The notes under the pieces: model-generated
Database searches by the model: none
What the model saw: the letters and a program-made list of their open reading frames with translations, nothing else
What the model was told of the DNA's origin: nothing
From: CAYQLT01 sp964418425
GTDB lineage: Bacteria; Bacillota; Limnochordia; Limnochordales; Geochordaceae
Direction of reading: 5' to 3'
DNA length: 8,451 bases
Assembly (NCBI GenBank): GCA_964418425.1
Contig: CAYQLT010000090.1
Coordinates: 1 to 8,451 of the forward strand
In this document: positions 5,659 through 8,451 of the stretch, one piece after another
Layout: each line of letters begins with the position of its first letter
How positions within the stretch are numbered: position 1 is the first letter of the stretch
Program-made: the position numbers and the translations under genes

Positions 5659-6921
5659 CTATCGATCCAACTGCGGGTTGTCCCCTGCCCCTCCCCCGAC
5701 GGGCCGGACCCGCCGAACACCCCCCTGCACCGGCTTTGCCCTTCCCGGTGACGCCTCAGATGTCGGGGGGTACGGGTAAGAGACGACCTGGGCCAGCACG
5801 TCGGCGACGGCGCGGCCGTACCGTTCCTTCGTGAAACGTTCTCTGGCCACGCGGTATCCGTTGGCCCCCATCTGCATGGCCAGCTGCGGGTGCTCGAAGA
5901 GAAGGCGCAGGTGCTGCGCCAGCTCCCGGAAGTCGCCCGGGGCGTACAGCAGGCCCTCAACACCATCCCGCACCAGTTCGGGTGTCGCCCCGCTTCTAGC
6001 CCCCACCACAGGTTTCCCGGCCAGCATGGCCTCGACGGTGACCCGCCCGAAACCTTCATAGCGGGAACACATCAATGCCACGTCCGCCGTCCGCAGCAGT
6101 GGATACGGGTTCGTCACGGTTCCGGTGAATCGTACGCGGCCCTCGAGCCCCAGTTCGGCAACCAATCGCTTGAGGTGAGGCCCGTAGAGGCGGTTCACTT
6201 CGCCCACCAGTAGCAGTTCCGCGTCGATGCCGTCTCGGACCAGTTCACCTATTGCGCGGACGGCGTCGGCCTGTCCTTTCGCCTCCGTCACTTCCCCAAC
6301 GACGATTGCTCGAAACGCCCGGCCGCTCTGAGCCCTGTCCCGCCACGCTGCCTCTTCCGCCTGGGGGTCGGGCCTTACCGTCACCGACTGGTACACAACC
6401 TGCAACTTCGCCGGCGATAGCAGCGGCCGGAGCTTCGCCGCCAGCGCTTCCGAAACCGCCACGACGGCCGCCGACAGGCGGTCCACGCACCAAGCCGTTC
6501 CTTGAAAGCCCAGATCGAAGCGCAGGCGGTGGTGTTCATACCCGAACTCATGCACGTGCCACACGTGGGGTATCCTCATAAGCTTTGCCGCCATCGCGCC
6601 AACGGGTACGGTGATGGTGTTGGTGTAAACCACGTCGCAGCCCAGCGTAGCGAATCTGGCCACGAATGGAGCCAGCATCAGCAGCGTGGCCGCCGACCGA
6701 CCGAGGCGGTCCCACGGAGCCGCAGCCTGTCCCGCCCACCACGGGCAGGGCAACCAGCTTACCCCCACCCCGAGCTGCCTCAGCTCATGTAGCAACGGCC
6801 CTTTCCCCGGCACCACGACCTGGCACCGGATGCCCAGGCTCTGCAAGGCGTCCACCAACTCGATGAGTGCTCGGCTGGCCCCTCCCAGCCCTGCGTCATG
6901 CGACACGAAACATACCCTCAT
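5659..6921 (-). CDS. GT4-family glycosyltransferase
   Basis: This 420-residue, apparently soluble GT-B fold enzyme should transfer a sugar from a nucleotide donor, most likely in surface polysaccharide or glycolipid assembly; the substrate cannot be told. The N-terminal domain begins MRVCFVSHDAGLGGASRAL, whose GGAS loop (14-17) is typical. HVWHVHEFG lies near 119-127. The C-terminal donor-binding domain has VGEVTEAKGQ (208-216, with K215), FTGTV near 265-269, and the E-x7-E motif of GT4 enzymes at E289 and E297 in EGFGRVTVEAMLAGKPVV. The last 35 or so residues are Pro/Gly/Arg-rich and lie outside the fold. The ATG start is preceded by GAGG at about 5 bases. A TATGAT box at 6997-7002 (minus strand) could be a -10 element, but no good -35 accompanies it. 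It stands alone, facing the c-di-GMP operon. Confidence 0.94.
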   Translation of the reverse strand: MRVCFVSHDAGLGGASRALIELVDALQSLGIRCQVVVPGKGPLLHELRQLGVGVSWLPCPWWAGQAAAPWDRLGRSAATLLMLAPFVARFATLGCDVVYTNTITVPVGAMAAKLMRIPHVWHVHEFGYEHHRLRFDLGFQGTAWCVDRLSAAVVAVSEALAAKLRPLLSPAKLQVVYQSVTVRPDPQAEEAAWRDRAQSGRAFRAIVVGEVTEAKGQADAVRAIGELVRDGIDAELLLVGEVNRLYGPHLKRLVAELGLEGRVRFTGTVTNPYPLLRTADVALMCSRYEGFGRVTVEAMLAGKPVVGARSGATPELVRDGVEGLLYAPGDFRELAQHLRLLFEHPQLAMQMGANGYRVARERFTKERYGRAVADVLAQVVSYPYPPTSEASPGRAKPVQGGVRRVRPVGGGAGDNPQLDR

Positions 6922-7569
6922 AGCGCCTCGGCTCCTCGGTCTCGGCGCAACACTGTATCGACCGCTCAGTGAGCGCCCCTGCGAGCAGACTCTGCATCAT
7001 ACCTGCGACAGCTTTGGCCGTTGATCTGCCGATGACCTGGCCGTACAAGTGCCGAAAACGCCTCGGCCCGCCGGGCCAGCTCTTACGAACCCCGCCTGGC
7101 CTCGTGCCGGGACGGCTCGCGCCGCGGCCCCAGTGCAAACACCGAACAGCCTCCTGCCGAGCCATGCCGGCCCCGAGGCCCACGGTTACGTGCCCCCGGG
7201 TTCACCCGGCGATGGTTACGATGCTTGCGAACTTCGCGATTCGTTTGGGAGCGCGTTGTGCTCCTTCGCTGACGACAGTGTGGTCTTGCTCCGCCGAACC
7301 GACGGAAAGGAGCCGAACTACGCAGTGTTCATAATTCGCCAGGACCACCGAGGAGCGACTCCTTGCTCTCGGCCGCAAATGTCGCCTTACCGTCTTGGTC
7401 AACGACCCGTAATCCGTCTCGTTGCCCCATTCCCTTCTCCCACGAATCCGGCCCTCCTGCCACACCTCCGATCTCTTGGGCCAAAGCACGGTGACGCGTC
7501 CGGGGCAGGGCGAACACCTCGTCGTTCCCATGGTAAACTACGGCCGGGGAGCAAAGGAGGTCGCGACCC
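6922..7569. other. 650-bp region without a supportable gene; possibly degraded coding DNA
   Basis: Several open frames cross this region on both strands but none has a start with a ribosome site plus a recognisable domain. On the minus strand, 7202-7531 is open for 109 codons (ATG at 7531, no ribosome site). Its GC at third codon positions is about 69 percent by hand count, which looks lower than in the neighbouring genes. On another minus frame, 6896-7183 overlaps the glycosyltransferase start by 26 bp. Protein-like stretches in different frames (for example VVDQDGKATFAAESKE near 7335-7410) hint at a frameshifted remnant, but I recognise no family. Confidence 0.5.
7531..7539 (+). promoter_or_regulatory. 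Possible extended -10 element for the Uma2 gene
   Basis: TGGTAAACT fits the extended -10 form TGn followed by a TATAAT-like hexamer (TAAACT, four of six). It lies about 30 bases before the start codon, so transcription would begin roughly 20 bases upstream of it. The hexamer 17 bases upstream (CGAACA at 7511-7516) matches only three of six -35 positions. Confidence 0.3.
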
Positions 7570-8130
7570 GTGGGCACCATCAGGAAGAACCCCTGGACCG
7601 CCGAGGAGCTCAGCCGGCTCCCGGAAGGCTGGCGGTATGAGATCGACGAGGGGGAGCTGGTCATCATGGCCCCGGCGGGATGGCTGCACGGGAGGATCAC
7701 CAGTCAGGTCGACTTCCTCCTCCGGCGGTTTGTCTACGAGCGACACCTCGGTGAAGTGCTGGCCGGGGAGTCCGGCTTCTTTGTCCGCCGGGGTCCCGAC
7801 GTCCTGCGCGCCCCGGATGTGGCCTTCTATTCCGCCGAACGGGCCGCCCGCATCGCCGACGTGATGGGCTTCCCCACGGTCCCGCCGGATCTGGCCGTCG
7901 AGGTGCAGGACCCCTCGGAGCCCGATCTGACCCGCAAGATCCAGCAGCACCTCGAGGCCGGCGTCCGGGCGGTATGGGTGGTGGATCCTCGCACTGGCAC
8001 CGTGGTCCGTCATGCGCCGGGCGAGCCGCCGCGCACCTGGTCAACCCCGGAAGCGGTCATCGAGGAGCCTGTCCTTCCGGGGTTTTCGTGCCGGCTGGGA
8101 GAGCTCTTTGGAGAAGCCCAGGCCCAGTGA
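7570..8130 (+). CDS. Uma2-family (DUF820) PD-(D/E)XK nuclease-fold protein
   Basis: This 186-residue protein matches the Uma2 family, putative restriction-endonuclease-like proteins common in many copies in some GC-rich and thermophilic bacteria; their physiological role is largely unknown. The order of motifs is typical: LPEGWRYEIDEGELVIMAP (17-35) with H40, then RAPDVAFYS (80-88, D83), LAVEVQDPSE (108-117, E111), K123 in LTRKIQQHLEAGVRAVW and VVDP (137-140). D83, E111 and K123 are the likely metal-binding and catalytic residues. The start is GTG, with an excellent ribosome site AAAGGAGG at 7553-7560, nine bases before it. Length is normal. It appears to be a single-gene unit with no restriction, methylase or toxin partner in view. 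Confidence 0.93.
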   Translation: MGTIRKNPWTAEELSRLPEGWRYEIDEGELVIMAPAGWLHGRITSQVDFLLRRFVYERHLGEVLAGESGFFVRRGPDVLRAPDVAFYSAERAARIADVMGFPTVPPDLAVEVQDPSEPDLTRKIQQHLEAGVRAVWVVDPRTGTVVRHAPGEPPRTWSTPEAVIEEPVLPGFSCRLGELFGEAQAQ

Positions 8131-8328
8131 ATACGCCAAGGGACATTAGCGACCATACCTCGAATCGAAGGGCCGGCGGCCGCGGCAATCGCAGCCGTTG
8201 GTCACGCAGCTCCCCGACCCACACAGGCACGACAGCCCGGGCGGCCCCTCGGTCGGCATCGCCAACACAACTGCCCTTACGCTGCGGTTGCGCTAAGATC
8301 CGACTCACCCGCAAGGCTGGCGTCGTGG
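8131..8328. other. Intergenic region between convergent genes
   Basis: About 200 bp between the Uma2 stop and the leftward gene at the right edge. It contains a GC-rich patch (GGCCGGCGGCCGCGGC near 8172-8187) and an imperfect CTTACGC/GCGCTAAG inverted repeat around 8277-8297. No convincing terminator with a T-run, and no gene, is seen. Confidence 0.5.
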
Positions 8329-8451
8329 TCAGCCCCGGCGACTTGCAGCCTGCTGGATTTGGTCAAGCTCTTCGACAGCATTCTCCACTTCAGCCCTCGT
8401 AAAATGCGGCTTTAGCGCCAGAACCGCATTCACCGCGGTCGCGAGGTCACG
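8329..8451 (-). CDS. C-terminal 40 residues of an unrecognised protein, cut by the window edge
   Basis: The minus-strand frame is open from the right edge to a TGA at 8329-8331. Its translation looks like natural helical protein, with segments such as ATAVNAVLALKPHFTRAEVE and AVEELDQIQQAASRRG (alternating hydrophobic and charged residues). I do not recognise the family. The start lies outside the window, so function and length cannot be judged. It converges on the Uma2 gene. Confidence 0.5.
   Translation of the reverse strand, partial: RDLATAVNAVLALKPHFTRAEVENAVEELDQIQQAASRRG

Noticed and set aside
5524..5751. Small rightward frame starting at GTG 5524 after AAGGAG
   Set aside because: The ribosome site is only two bases from the start, the frame runs into the opposite-strand glycosyltransferase, and the product resembles nothing known.
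7202..7531. Leftward 109-codon frame as a real gene
   Set aside because: No ribosome site, no recognised domain and no neighbour supporting it; kept only as a possible remnant.
1..8451. CRISPR array, tRNA or rRNA genes
   Set aside because: No regularly spaced repeats, no cloverleaf-like segment and no rRNA-like sequence were seen anywhere in the window.

Overview
The window is GC-rich DNA with strong Shine-Dalgarno sequences (for example AAAGGAGG before the Uma2 gene), some GTG starts, an IS21-family element, a cyclic-di-GMP gene pair and a Uma2-type nuclease gene. This combination suggests a GC-rich, possibly thermophilic Gram-positive (Firmicutes-like) bacterium. That placement is an inference from composition and gene types; no ribosomal or other marker gene is present to confirm it.

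Left part (1 to about 2230): a nearly complete or complete IS21-family insertion sequence, transcribed leftward. istA (DDE transposase) and istB (AAA+ helper ATPase) overlap by 14 bp. They are flanked by about 50-bp imperfect inverted ends, each holding two copies of a transposase-binding-like motif. The outermost left tip lies at or just beyond the window edge.

Middle part (2230 to 5321): about 290 bp of leader DNA with a G10 run and GC-rich alternative hairpins precedes two rightward genes that probably form an operon. The first encodes an EAL-GAF protein with all the expected phosphodiesterase residues and an unusual cysteine cluster. The second encodes a membrane-anchored diguanylate cyclase with two transmembrane helices, a four-helix-type sensor, HAMP, and GGDEF with an intact inhibitory site. 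Together they look like a make-and-break module for cyclic di-GMP.

Right part (5322 to 8451): a convergent intergenic region carries a strong hairpin and what looks like a decayed N-terminal scrap of an IS1634-like transposase. It is followed by a leftward GT4-family glycosyltransferase, then a 650-bp stretch without a supportable gene. A rightward Uma2-family (DUF820) PD-(D/E)XK protein comes next, and the C-terminal 40 codons of an unrecognised leftward gene run off the right edge.

The genes do not form one obvious pathway. A c-di-GMP module beside a polysaccharide-type glycosyltransferase is compatible with surface or biofilm control, but they are on opposite strands and the link is speculative. 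I found no clear evidence of a wholly new system. The most unusual features are the cysteine-rich insert in the EAL domain and the structured leader of the c-di-GMP pair.
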